Assembly (NCBI GenBank): GCA_963847965.1
Contig: CAWKCG010000001.1
Span: forward strand, 310,001-374,000
DNA from: Palsa-504 sp963847965
GTDB taxonomy: Bacteria > Actinomycetota > Actinomycetes > Streptosporangiales > Streptosporangiaceae
Length of the DNA stretch: 64,000 nucleotides
Direction of reading: 5' to 3'
This document shows positions 34,679 to 42,317 of the stretch, piece after piece. The position numbers and the translations under genes are program-made. The notes beneath the pieces were generated by a model. That model did no database searches. It was given only the letters and a program-made list of their open reading frames with translations, and was not told where the DNA came from. Each line of letters opens with the position of its first letter. The stretch's first letter is position 1.

Positions 34679-36618
34679 CGGGCGGTCGCCTCCTGGAGAA
34701 CCTGCTCGGTGTGCACACAGCGCGACAGCCTGCTGCCGCCGTGCTCGCCGAGCCGGACCGGGCCTGCCCGGCACGCGTCGTCGGCGAAACGGCAGCGCGG
34801 CGCGAAACGGCATCCCGCGGGCCACGCGCCGGGAGAGGCGACGCGTCCCGGCAGGGCGTCGAGCGGCTGCCCCGGGCGGGCCAACGACGGGTGGGAGCGC
34901 AGGAGGCCGAGCGTGTAGGGGTGCAGCGGGCGGTCGAACAGCTCCTGGACGCGGCCCTGCTCGACGACCTGGCCCGCGTACATGACCATGGTCCGGTCGC
35001 AGATATCGGCTACGACGCCCCAGTCGTGGGTGATCAGCAGCACCGCCATACCGGTCTCGCGTGAGAGCCGACGCAGCAAGGCCAGGAGCTCGGCCTGGAC
35101 GGTGACGTCCAGAGCGGTGGTGGGCTCATCGGCGATGAGTAGTTTCGGCCTCCCGGCTAGCGCCAGCGCGACGGCCACCCGCTGCGCCATGCCTCCGGAC
35201 AGCTCGTGCGGATAGGCTCGCGCGGACCGCTCGGGATCGGGAAGTTCGACGTGGCGCAGCAACTCAAGGGCGCGCGCCCTGGCCGCCGGGCGCGGCACGC
35301 GGTCGTGCCGGCGGATCACCTCGGTGAGCTGGCTGATGACCGTGAACGTCGGATCCAGGCTCGCTTGAGGTTCCTGGGCCACGTAGGCCAGGGCGGACCC
35401 GCGCAGCGGGTCGAAGGTGCGATCAGGCATCGCAAGCAGGTCATCGCCTGCCCAGTGCGCTTGCCCGCTGGCGACCCGCAGGCTGGCTGGGAGCAGGCGC
35501 AGCAACGCAAGGGCGGTGACGGTCTTGCCGCAGCCCGACTCTCCCACCAGTCCCACCGTCTCTCCCGCAAAGACATCGAAGCTGACGGAGTCAACGATGT
35601 CCGCCGGGCCATGCGGCCCGGGCCGGGTCACCGTCAGTCCGCGCACGGAAAGCAGCGCGGCACGATCGCCCGCGGGCTCTCTCGCCGGGGGCGCCGGGCC
35701 GCGGCGGTTCGCGGTGCGGCCCGGCGAGCCGCGGTGCCTGGACGGCACCGCGGCGGTCTCCACGGCGGCGTCCCGGGCGGCGTCTCCCAGCAGGCCGAAG
35801 GCCAGGATGGTGACCGCGATCAGCGTTCCCGACGGGACCAGGAGCCACTCCTGCCGCTCGATCACCGTCGACGCTTCGGCGACCATCCCGCCCCAGGTCG
35901 GTGCGTTGGGATCAGCGATCAAGCCCAGGAAGGCCAGGCCAGTCTCGAACAGCAGGGCGTAGGCGGCGAAAAGCGACGCCTGGACGATGACGGGCCCGGC
36001 GATCCTCGGGAGGATGTGGCGCTGCACGATCTGCCCGTGTGACAGGCCCGACAGGCGAGCAGCGGCGATGAAGGGCTCCTCGCGCACCTTCAGCGTCGCG
36101 CTGCGCACGACGCGCAGCATCGCGGGCGCTCCCAGCAATCCGAACACGACCATCGCGGCGTCCTCGTTACCTGGCACCACGGCCAGCACGACGAGGATGA
36201 AGATGATCGGCGGAACGGCCATCACGATCTCAGCCCCCCGGCTGAGAGCACGATCGGACATGCCGCCGGCGTATCCCGCGGCCAGGCCGAGCGGGACACC
36301 GATCGCGAGGACGACGGCGAGCCCTTCGGCGACGGACAGCAGGCTGCGCTGCCCGCCGTAGAGCAGCCTGCTGAGGACGTCGCGGCCTAGGGTGTCGGTT
36401 CCCAGCACGTGGTGCAGGGTCGGGCCGGACAGGACATTCTCCAGGTCCTGTGCTCCCGGGTTGTAAGGGGCGATGATCGGTGCCGCGACGCACGCCAGGA
36501 TCAGGAGGACGAGGAACGCCAGAGCCGCCACGGCGACCGGCCGGCCCAGGAGACGGCGGGCGAACAAGCGCGGCCGGCCGACACCCTGGCGGGGCAGGAG
36601 CTGAGGCAGGGCGGTCAC
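34675..36618 (-). CDS. Permease-ATPase fusion of oligopeptide ABC transporter (DppC-DppD)
   Basis: This 647-residue protein joins an Opp/Dpp permease (residues 1-285, six spans, TDTLGRDVLSRLLYGG, EAA loop FIAAARLSGLSHGQIVQRHI) to a full ATPase (about 320-640). The ATPase part has Walker A GESGCGKTVT, signature LSGGMAQRVAVALAL, Walker B LLIADEPTTALD, and the Cys-rich family motif CRFAPRCRFADDAC. A basic, Pro/Arg linker connects them. Such fusions are a known arrangement in actinobacterial peptide transporters. It starts with a GTG overlapping the stop of the DppB gene. Confidence 0.92.
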   Translation of the reverse strand: MTALPQLLPRQGVGRPRLFARRLLGRPVAVAALAFLVLLILACVAAPIIAPYNPGAQDLENVLSGPTLHHVLGTDTLGRDVLSRLLYGGQRSLLSVAEGLAVVLAIGVPLGLAAGYAGGMSDRALSRGAEIVMAVPPIIFILVVLAVVPGNEDAAMVVFGLLGAPAMLRVVRSATLKVREEPFIAAARLSGLSHGQIVQRHILPRIAGPVIVQASLFAAYALLFETGLAFLGLIADPNAPTWGGMVAEASTVIERQEWLLVPSGTLIAVTILAFGLLGDAARDAAVETAAVPSRHRGSPGRTANRRGPAPPAREPAGDRAALLSVRGLTVTRPGPHGPADIVDSVSFDVFAGETVGLVGESGCGKTVTALALLRLLPASLRVASGQAHWAGDDLLAMPDRTFDPLRGSALAYVAQEPQASLDPTFTVISQLTEVIRRHDRVPRPAARARALELLRHVELPDPERSARAYPHELSGGMAQRVAVALALAGRPKLLIADEPTTALDVTVQAELLALLRRLSRETGMAVLLITHDWGVVADICDRTMVMYAGQVVEQGRVQELFDRPLHPYTLGLLRSHPSLARPGQPLDALPGRVASPGAWPAGCRFAPRCRFADDACRAGPVRLGEHGGSRLSRCVHTEQVLQEATAR

Positions 36619-37555
36619 GACACGCGCACCCTGGGATCAAGCCAGGAGTAGGTCAGGTCGACGAGCAGGTTGACGCAGATCACGATCACGGTGAAATAGA
36701 CGGCCACGCCCTGGATGAGCGGCAGATCGTGCTGGCTGGTCGCCTGCACGGCCAAGCCGCCCAGGCCCGGCAGCGCGAATACCGACTCGACCAGGACCGT
36801 GCCGCTCAGGCTGCCGATGAAGATCAGGCCGGTGACGGTGACCACGGGGATCGCCGCGTTCCGCAGCGCGTGCTTGCCGATGATCGACCACCGCGGACGC
36901 CGGCGGCCCGGAGCGTACGGATGAACGGCCGGTCGAGGACGTCGCGCATCGCGTCCCGGGTCTGCTTGGCGATGACCGCCACCCCGGGCACGGCCAGGGT
37001 GACGACCGGCAGCACCAGGCTATGGAGCCACCCGGCAGGCGACTGGCTGATGGGAACGTACCCGGTGGCGGGGAAGAGCCGGAGGGTCACGGCGAACCAG
37101 GAGATGAGGAGGAGTCCGAGGAAGAAGTTAGGGATCGCCAGGCCTGCCAGCGCGATCGCATCGACGGCGCGGCCCAGTGCCCCTGCGTGCAGCGCCGCCA
37201 CGGTGCCGAGGACGACACCGACTGAGGCGGCGACCAGGGTTGAGCCGACGACCAGGGACAGCGTGACGGGCAGGCGGCTGTCGAGCAGGGAGACGACCGG
37301 CTGCTGCCAGAACAGCGACGTGCCCAGGTTCCCGTGAGCCGCGTGCGCCAGCCACTGCCAGTACCGGACGGCCAGGGGCTGATTCAGCCCGAGGGCCTGG
37401 CGCAACTGCCCGACCTGCGCCTGGCTGGCGTCCGCGCCGAGGATCGTGCGCGCGACGTCACCCGGGATCAGCGCCGCCAGCAGGAACGTCACCGTGGGCA
37501 CGATCACCAGGAGCGGCAGCGAAAGCGCCAGCCGCCGACCGATCAGTCCGAGCAT
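36615..37555 (-). pseudogene. DppB-type permease of the LacI operon, frameshifted
   Basis: The first 220 or so residues form a normal DppB N-terminus and spans (IGRRLALSLPLLVIVPTVTF to QTRDAMRDVLDRPFIRTLRAAGV). Near 36893 the frame is lost: it continues as RGGRSSASTRC, while the family sequence goes on in another frame as RWSIIGKHALRNAAIPVV through to DLTYSWLDPRVRVS. Adding one base, most simply a C in GTCCGCGGTGG, repairs the EAA loop and gives 313 residues. All other genes of the operon look intact, so this is either a very recent mutation or a consensus error. Its stop overlaps the GTG start of the fusion gene. Confidence 0.85.
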
Positions 37556-37637
37556 GCCCGTTCACCTCGTCCCGCCGCCGGGGCCACGGCCGCCCTCGCG
37601 AGATGCCTGGCCCCTGCGCTCTTCTCCCAGGCGGCGG

Positions 37638-39257
37638 TCACGTCGCCGGCCTGATCTCGGTCATGTAGACCACGTTCCGCTGCGGGGTGGCGTTCACACC
37701 TGTCACGTCCGGCCGGTAGAGCACCACCAGCGGCGTCGCGACCACCGGGACGAACCAGGCCTGGCTGACCAGGTAGGACTGCATTTGCTGCGCAATGCCC
37801 GGCTCTGCCGCGGCAGGTGCGGCGTTCAGCTCGCTGTCCAGGGCCGTTAGCTGCGCGCTGGCGGTCTTGAACGGGTTGAAGCCGGCCTCCGGGCCCCACA
37901 GGTCCGCATAGTCGAACGTTGCGGGGAGACGCCCGAAGCTGAGGGTGGCTGCCGGATAGCTGCCGCTGGTCAGGGCCTGGAAATAGGCGCCGTCGCTCGT
38001 CGTGATATCTGGCTTGACCGTGATGCCGACACTGGCCAGCTGGCAGGCGAGGGCATCCGCAAGCAGATCCTGGCCGACAGCGGCGATCGACACGACTGGC
38101 AGGGTGAACCCGTGCGGGTAGCCTGCTGCCGCCAGAAGCTGCCTCGCCTTCGATGGGTCGTACGGGTAGGCCTGTTCAAGCGCGGAGTCGTAGCTGTCCC
38201 AGCCGGGGGCGGCCATCTGGGTGATCGGAACCCCGTAGCCTGAGCCGATCACGTTGGCCAGGGCGCTGCGGTTGATGGCGTAATTGAGCGCCTGCCGGAC
38301 CTGCACGCTGCCGAGCGGCCTGTCGATCTTTCCTCCGCGGTCCAAGATGTCCAGCCCGAGCAAGAGCGTCACGGGATCGACGTACTTCAGCCCGGATCTG
38401 TCCGCAACGGGGACGCTGGTCACCGGCTGGTCTATCGCCACCTGGACCTGGCCCGTCTGCAACGCCTGCAACGCAGCCGTGGGGCTGGCGATGACCTTGA
38501 TGACCACCTTCGCCCAGTGCACCGCGGACTTGTTCCAGTAGTAGGGATTGGGCACGTAGGTGTAGGTCGCTCCCGGGACCGTGGCGGCTGTGTCCAGCAT
38601 GTACTCGCCTGCGCCGTCCGTCTTGGTGGCCAGCGATTCCGCCTGCACCGCTTTCGGGCTGCCGATCATTCCCATGGCGAGGATCTGGCCGAAGATCAGC
38701 TCAAGATCCGGCGTCAGCAGGCTGAACCGCAGGGTCAGCGTCAGCGGGCCGGTGACATCGACCGACTGAAGGGCGCTGAGATACGTGGCTCCCCCGTTGC
38801 CGGACCTCATCTCGTACTGGATCCAGGTCTTGACCGCCCCGGCGTTCAGCATGGTCCCGTCGCTGAACCTGACGCCCGGCCGCAGCCTGATCGTGAAACT
38901 CTCGTTATCAGGTCCGTAACTCCAGCTCTCGGCGAGCCCCGGCTCGAAGGTGCCGTCAGCCGCCTCGACGATGAGGGGGTCGTACGCCAGGTCACTGTAC
39001 GTCTCGTTGGCCGGCTGGCCGATGGCAGGATCAAGGCTTGACGGGGCGCTCGTCGTGGCCACCGTAAGCGTGCCTCCCGCCTGCCCGGTGGTGGCCGGAC
39101 CGCTGGAAGCGCTGCTCCCGCAGCCACCCGCCAGCGAGGTAGCCATCAACACCGCGGCCGTCGGCGCCAACGTCCGTGCCCTGGCCGTACCTGAACAGGT
39201 GCGCTGCTGCCCGCAGCTCCGCGAGAACCCCAGCCAGCGGGTCAGATTATGCGCCAT
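37638..39257 (-). CDS. Family 5 ABC solute-binding lipoprotein
   Basis: This 539-residue binding protein has a lipoprotein signal with lipobox SLAGGC after an unusually long basic N-terminal region. The mature protein shows typical family 5 blocks: LTVATTSAPSSLDPAIGQ, LIVEAADGTFEPGLAESW, VRFSDGTMLNAGAVK, VRQALNYAINRSALAN. Family 5 proteins bind peptides, nickel complexes, oligosaccharides or opines. The ATG at 39257 follows GGGAGAGGAAACAG. It is the first gene of the LacI-linked operon and sits about 60 bp from the operator-like repeats. Confidence 0.88.
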   Translation of the reverse strand: MAHNLTRWLGFSRSCGQQRTCSGTARARTLAPTAAVLMATSLAGGCGSSASSGPATTGQAGGTLTVATTSAPSSLDPAIGQPANETYSDLAYDPLIVEAADGTFEPGLAESWSYGPDNESFTIRLRPGVRFSDGTMLNAGAVKTWIQYEMRSGNGGATYLSALQSVDVTGPLTLTLRFSLLTPDLELIFGQILAMGMIGSPKAVQAESLATKTDGAGEYMLDTAATVPGATYTYVPNPYYWNKSAVHWAKVVIKVIASPTAALQALQTGQVQVAIDQPVTSVPVADRSGLKYVDPVTLLLGLDILDRGGKIDRPLGSVQVRQALNYAINRSALANVIGSGYGVPITQMAAPGWDSYDSALEQAYPYDPSKARQLLAAAGYPHGFTLPVVSIAAVGQDLLADALACQLASVGITVKPDITTSDGAYFQALTSGSYPAATLSFGRLPATFDYADLWGPEAGFNPFKTASAQLTALDSELNAAPAAAEPGIAQQMQSYLVSQAWFVPVVATPLVVLYRPDVTGVNATPQRNVVYMTEIRPAT

Positions 39258-39317
39258 GACTGTTTCCTCTCCCGCCGCGCGCGAGATGCGGGTGGCGTTG
39301 GCTAGCGCTAATGTGTC

Positions 39318-39350
39318 ATCGATACCACATGTAATCGATACCACATCGAT
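39318..39350 (-). promoter_or_regulatory. Repeated ATCGAT operator-like sites (candidate LacI operators)
   Basis: ATCGAT occurs three times within 33 bp (39318, 39334, 39345). The 13-mer ATCGATACCACAT is repeated directly at 39318-39330 and 39334-39346. The first site extends to TGTG-N2-ATCGAT-N2-CACA (39313-39328), a palindrome with a central CG as LacI-family repressors prefer. It lies 60-90 bp upstream of the binding-protein start in a locally AT-rich stretch. That the LacI protein of the operon (30364-31473) binds here is inferred. Confidence 0.5.
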
Positions 39351-39418
39351 GACCAGCCTGTAAACCACTTGTCAGCGCAACTTTTCGGTCACGGCACGAT
39401 CACAGCTACCGCATGCTG

Positions 39419-39684
39419 TCACCTGTACCCGGTGGCCGACGGGAGGGCGCGAGCGAACCGGGTCAGCTCCAGCACGGGCAGTTCACAGGTCCTGGCCGCG
39501 ACGGCGTGCAGCGCCTGCTTGACCGCCTCCTCCATGGCCTGGCCCCCGCCGCCCTCGATGGTGGTGAACATGGCACCGGTCCGGTTCGGCAGCCCGCCGT
39601 CCCGCACCACCCGGACCGCCTCGGCCACCACCTCCCCAACTCCGTCCCCGATCCCCAAAGGGTGACGGAAAACGCGGCGAGCAC
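39419..39684 (-). pseudogene. MTH1187/DUF77-type thiamine-binding protein, frameshifted
   Basis: Two overlapping frames together spell a small actinobacterial thiamine-binding protein. The first reads VLAAFSVTLWGSG from a GTG at 39684; the second gives PLGIGDGVGEVVAEAVRVV, then DGGLPNRTGAMFTTIEG and AMEEAVKQALHAVAART. Restoring one C in ACCCTTTGG yields FSVTPLGIGDGVG, the normal family N-terminus, and a protein of about 88 residues. The usual C-terminal strand with its KADIRPG-like sequence is missing and replaced by unrelated residues, so the 3' end is also altered. It lies between the ABC operon and the 13E12 gene. Confidence 0.6.
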
Positions 39685-39751
39685 AGCTACTCCTGTGGCT
39701 CGCGGGCGTCTTCGGCCGAGTATGTCTGCCCGGATTTCGGCGTTTCGAGGT

Positions 39752-39781
39752 TTGTTCAGGCCATAATTTAGCTACTATATT
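39752..39781 (+). promoter_or_regulatory. Predicted promoter of the 13E12 gene
   Basis: TTGTTC (39752-39757) and TATATT (39776-39781) are separated by 18 bp in an AT-rich patch within otherwise G+C-rich DNA, 40 bp before the first ATG of the 13E12 gene. This resembles a housekeeping sigma-70-type promoter. Confidence 0.45.
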
Positions 39782-39820
39782 CGTACACGTCAAGACCATC
39801 CTCCCGAACGGCGGTGGTGC

Positions 39821-42102
39821 ATGACCCCAGGACCGGCCCCCGGCCACGGGCGCGACGAAAACCCCGCCCAGCACCCGCGCGGGCAGGCTGACCCCCTGCC
39901 AGAGGGAGACCCGGCCCGGCCCGCCCCCAGGCCGATTGACCCGCTGCAGGGCGAGGCTGGGCAGTGGCGGCGCCTCCCGTCCGGGGCGGATTGGATGGAC
40001 GACGCGCAGTGGGCGGCGTGCCTGGCGGCCCGGTGGTCTGAGGATGAGCGGGCCGATCCGGACCGGTGCCCGGACCCGGACGGCCCGCCGGTGCCTGGCG
40101 AGGTGGACCTGGACGTGATCGAGGCCGAGTGCCGGGAGATCACCGCGGATGAGGCCCGGGCGGCGGCGCTGGCGGCCCGGCTGGGCACAACCGGGGCGCT
40201 GGCCGCGGCCGCGGCCCGCGCGGCGGGCCGCCGCGGCCCAGGGCTGCCCGGGTCGGCGGACAGGTTCCCCGGCGAGTACCCGGGCCCAGCGGCCGGGTTC
40301 GCGTCCGGCATGCCGCTGGATGCCGCGCCCGGCTGCGCGGTGCTGGGCCTGTTCGCCGAGGACGGGGCCGGCGGCGACGGGGCCTACTCGGATGTGAGCG
40401 ATGATGAGCTGATCGGGCTGATCTGCGCGTGGGATCGGGTGCAGGCCCACGGCAGTGCCCGCAAGCATGCGATGGCCGCGGAGCTGATCCGCCGCCGCCC
40501 GGCGCCGGGGTGCGTGCTGGAGGGCGAGGCGCGGATGCCGGCCGGGTGGGAGGAGTTCACCGCGGATGAGCTGGCTGCGGCGCTGGCCCAGTCGCGGTGG
40601 GCGGCGGACGCCGTGCTGGGCTTGGCGCATGACCTGGAGGTCAAGCTGCCCGGCACCAGGGCCGCGTTCTGGTCCGGGGTGCTGCCGGAGGACAAGGTCA
40701 AGATCATCGCCGCCGCCACCCAGCTGCTGGACGCTGAGGAGGCCCGCGCCGCCGAGGCCCTGGTGCTGGACCGGGCCGGGCGGCTGACCCCGGGCGCGCT
40801 GCGGGCCGCGATCGCCCGGGCGGTGATGCAGGTGGCCCCGGACAAGGCCCGCAAGCGCCGGGAGGCGGCGGCCAACGATGCCCGGGTGGAACGGTGGGCC
40901 GAGGACTCCGGGAACGCGGCGCTGGTCGGCCGGGAGCTGCCGCCCGCCGAGGTGCTGGCCGCCGATGAGCGGGTGTCCTGGTGGGCGAAACAGCTCAGGC
41001 AGGCGGGCCTGGACGGCAGCATGGACGAACTGCGGGCCCGTGCCTACCTCGACCTGCTCCTCGGCATGGACTCCCGCCCGGCCCGGCAGGCTGGCGATGG
41101 CAGCGCCACAGACGACACGAGGCTGGAACGCGACAGCGCAGACGACTCCGGCACCAGGGGGCCCGGCGCGGGCAGTGACGGCCCGGACGGTGACGGCCCG
41201 GACAGTGACTTCGCGGATGGTGACGGCCCGGACGGTGAGGGCCCGGACGGTGAGGGCCCGGACGATGGCGGCCCGGACAGTGACTTCGCGGATGGTGACG
41301 GCCCGGACGGTGGCGGACCGGGCGATGGCGGTTCCGGCCCGGGCGAGCCTCGGGGACCTGGCGGACCGGCCGCGGGCGCGGTCCCGCCTGGGTTCGTGGG
41401 CCGGCTCAACCTGACGGTGCCGCTGGCCACCATGCTGGGCCTGGCCGCCGGCCCGGCGAGGCCGCCGGGATCGGCCCGGTCGACCCCGCCCTGGCCCGCG
41501 ACCTGGCCCGCGCCGCCGCCCGCAACCCGAAGACCACCTGGTGCCTGACCGTCACCGACCAGCACGGCCACGCCATCGGCCACGGCTGCGCCAGGCCGGC
41601 ACCGAACCAGCCAAAACGACCAGAACCGGGCGCGCGCGCCGGGCCCGGCCCGCCCGCAGGCCGTGGGTTCGCCTTCACCGCCGAACACGGACCCGGGCCG
41701 CCCGGCGGGTACGGGACGTGGCGGCTGTCCACCGGGATCCCCGGCCAGCGCGACCTGATCGTGGCCATCGAGCCGGTCACCACCGACCCGTGCGAGCACC
41801 GCCGCGAGGCCGCCGGCCATGATCCGGGGGTCCTGCTCCGGCACCTGGCCCAGGTCCGGTACGCCACCTGCACCGGGCCGGCCTGCCGGCGGCCCGCCGC
41901 CCAGGCCGACTTCGAGCACAACATCCCCTACGAGGCCGGCGGACGGACGTGCATCTGTAACGGCCACCCGAAGTGCCGGCGCGATCACCGGGTCAAGCAG
42001 CACCCGCGGTGGCAAGTCGAGCAGCTGGCCAGCGGAAACATCCAGTGGACCACCCCCGCAGGGCGCCGGTACACCACCGAGCCGACCCGGTACCCGATCT
42101 GA
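39821..42102 (+). pseudogene. 13E12 repeat family / DUF222 HNH endonuclease-like gene, frameshifted
   Basis: This is a multi-copy actinobacterial gene family with an N-terminal DUF222 domain and a C-terminal HNH nuclease domain. The DUF222 part (residues about 190-420) includes SDDELIGLICAWDRVQAHGSARKHAMAAELIRRR and a helical segment ending near LRARAYLDLLLGM. An acidic Gly/Pro/Asp repeat linker follows. Near 41450 the frame shifts by one missing base, after which EAAGIGPVDPALARDLARAA continues to the HNH motif FEHNIPYEAGGRTCICNGHPKCRRDHRVKQHP. If repaired it would encode about 760 residues. Broken copies are common in this family. Confidence 0.8.
41175..41320 (+). repeat. Gly-Pro-Asp tandem repeat in the 13E12 linker
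   Basis: A degenerate 12-15 bp unit built on GGCCCGGACGGTGA repeats at least ten times, encoding DGPDG/EGPDG units. A longer block with the sequence GACAGTGACTTCGCGGATGG occurs twice, 75 bp apart (about 41201 and 41276), showing a secondary duplication. Such slippage-prone tracts vary in length between copies. Confidence 0.8.
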
Positions 42103-42317
42103 CCAGCGACCCGCCGGGGCAGTACGCGCACGACCGAGGCCCGGTTGGGGTGACGAATCCGTAGTTCCCCCGGCGGCGACCCGGCATAGCCGTTGACCAG
42201 GTGAAACAAGCTCGGCTCATGACTACGCAGACACGTAATTCCCGTGATCAAGGGCTCTACCACCTGCTGATCCCGGCTGTGCAGAGAGCAGGAAGCTGGG
42301 TGGACACCGGCCAGTGG
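42103..42317. other. Intergenic region between 13E12 and glycosyltransferase genes
   Basis: This stretch has no convincing gene. If the glycosyltransferase ends at 42424 rather than 42318, the empty interval is about 320 bp. A 52-codon frame from the ATG at 42219 is open on the plus strand, but has no recognisable domain and no good ribosome-binding site. Confidence 0.4.

Noticed and set aside
39700..40630. Minus-strand open frame of up to 403 codons across the 13E12 5' region
   Set aside because: Only its last 80 codons resemble a protein (the thiamine-binding remnant); the rest is antisense to DUF222.
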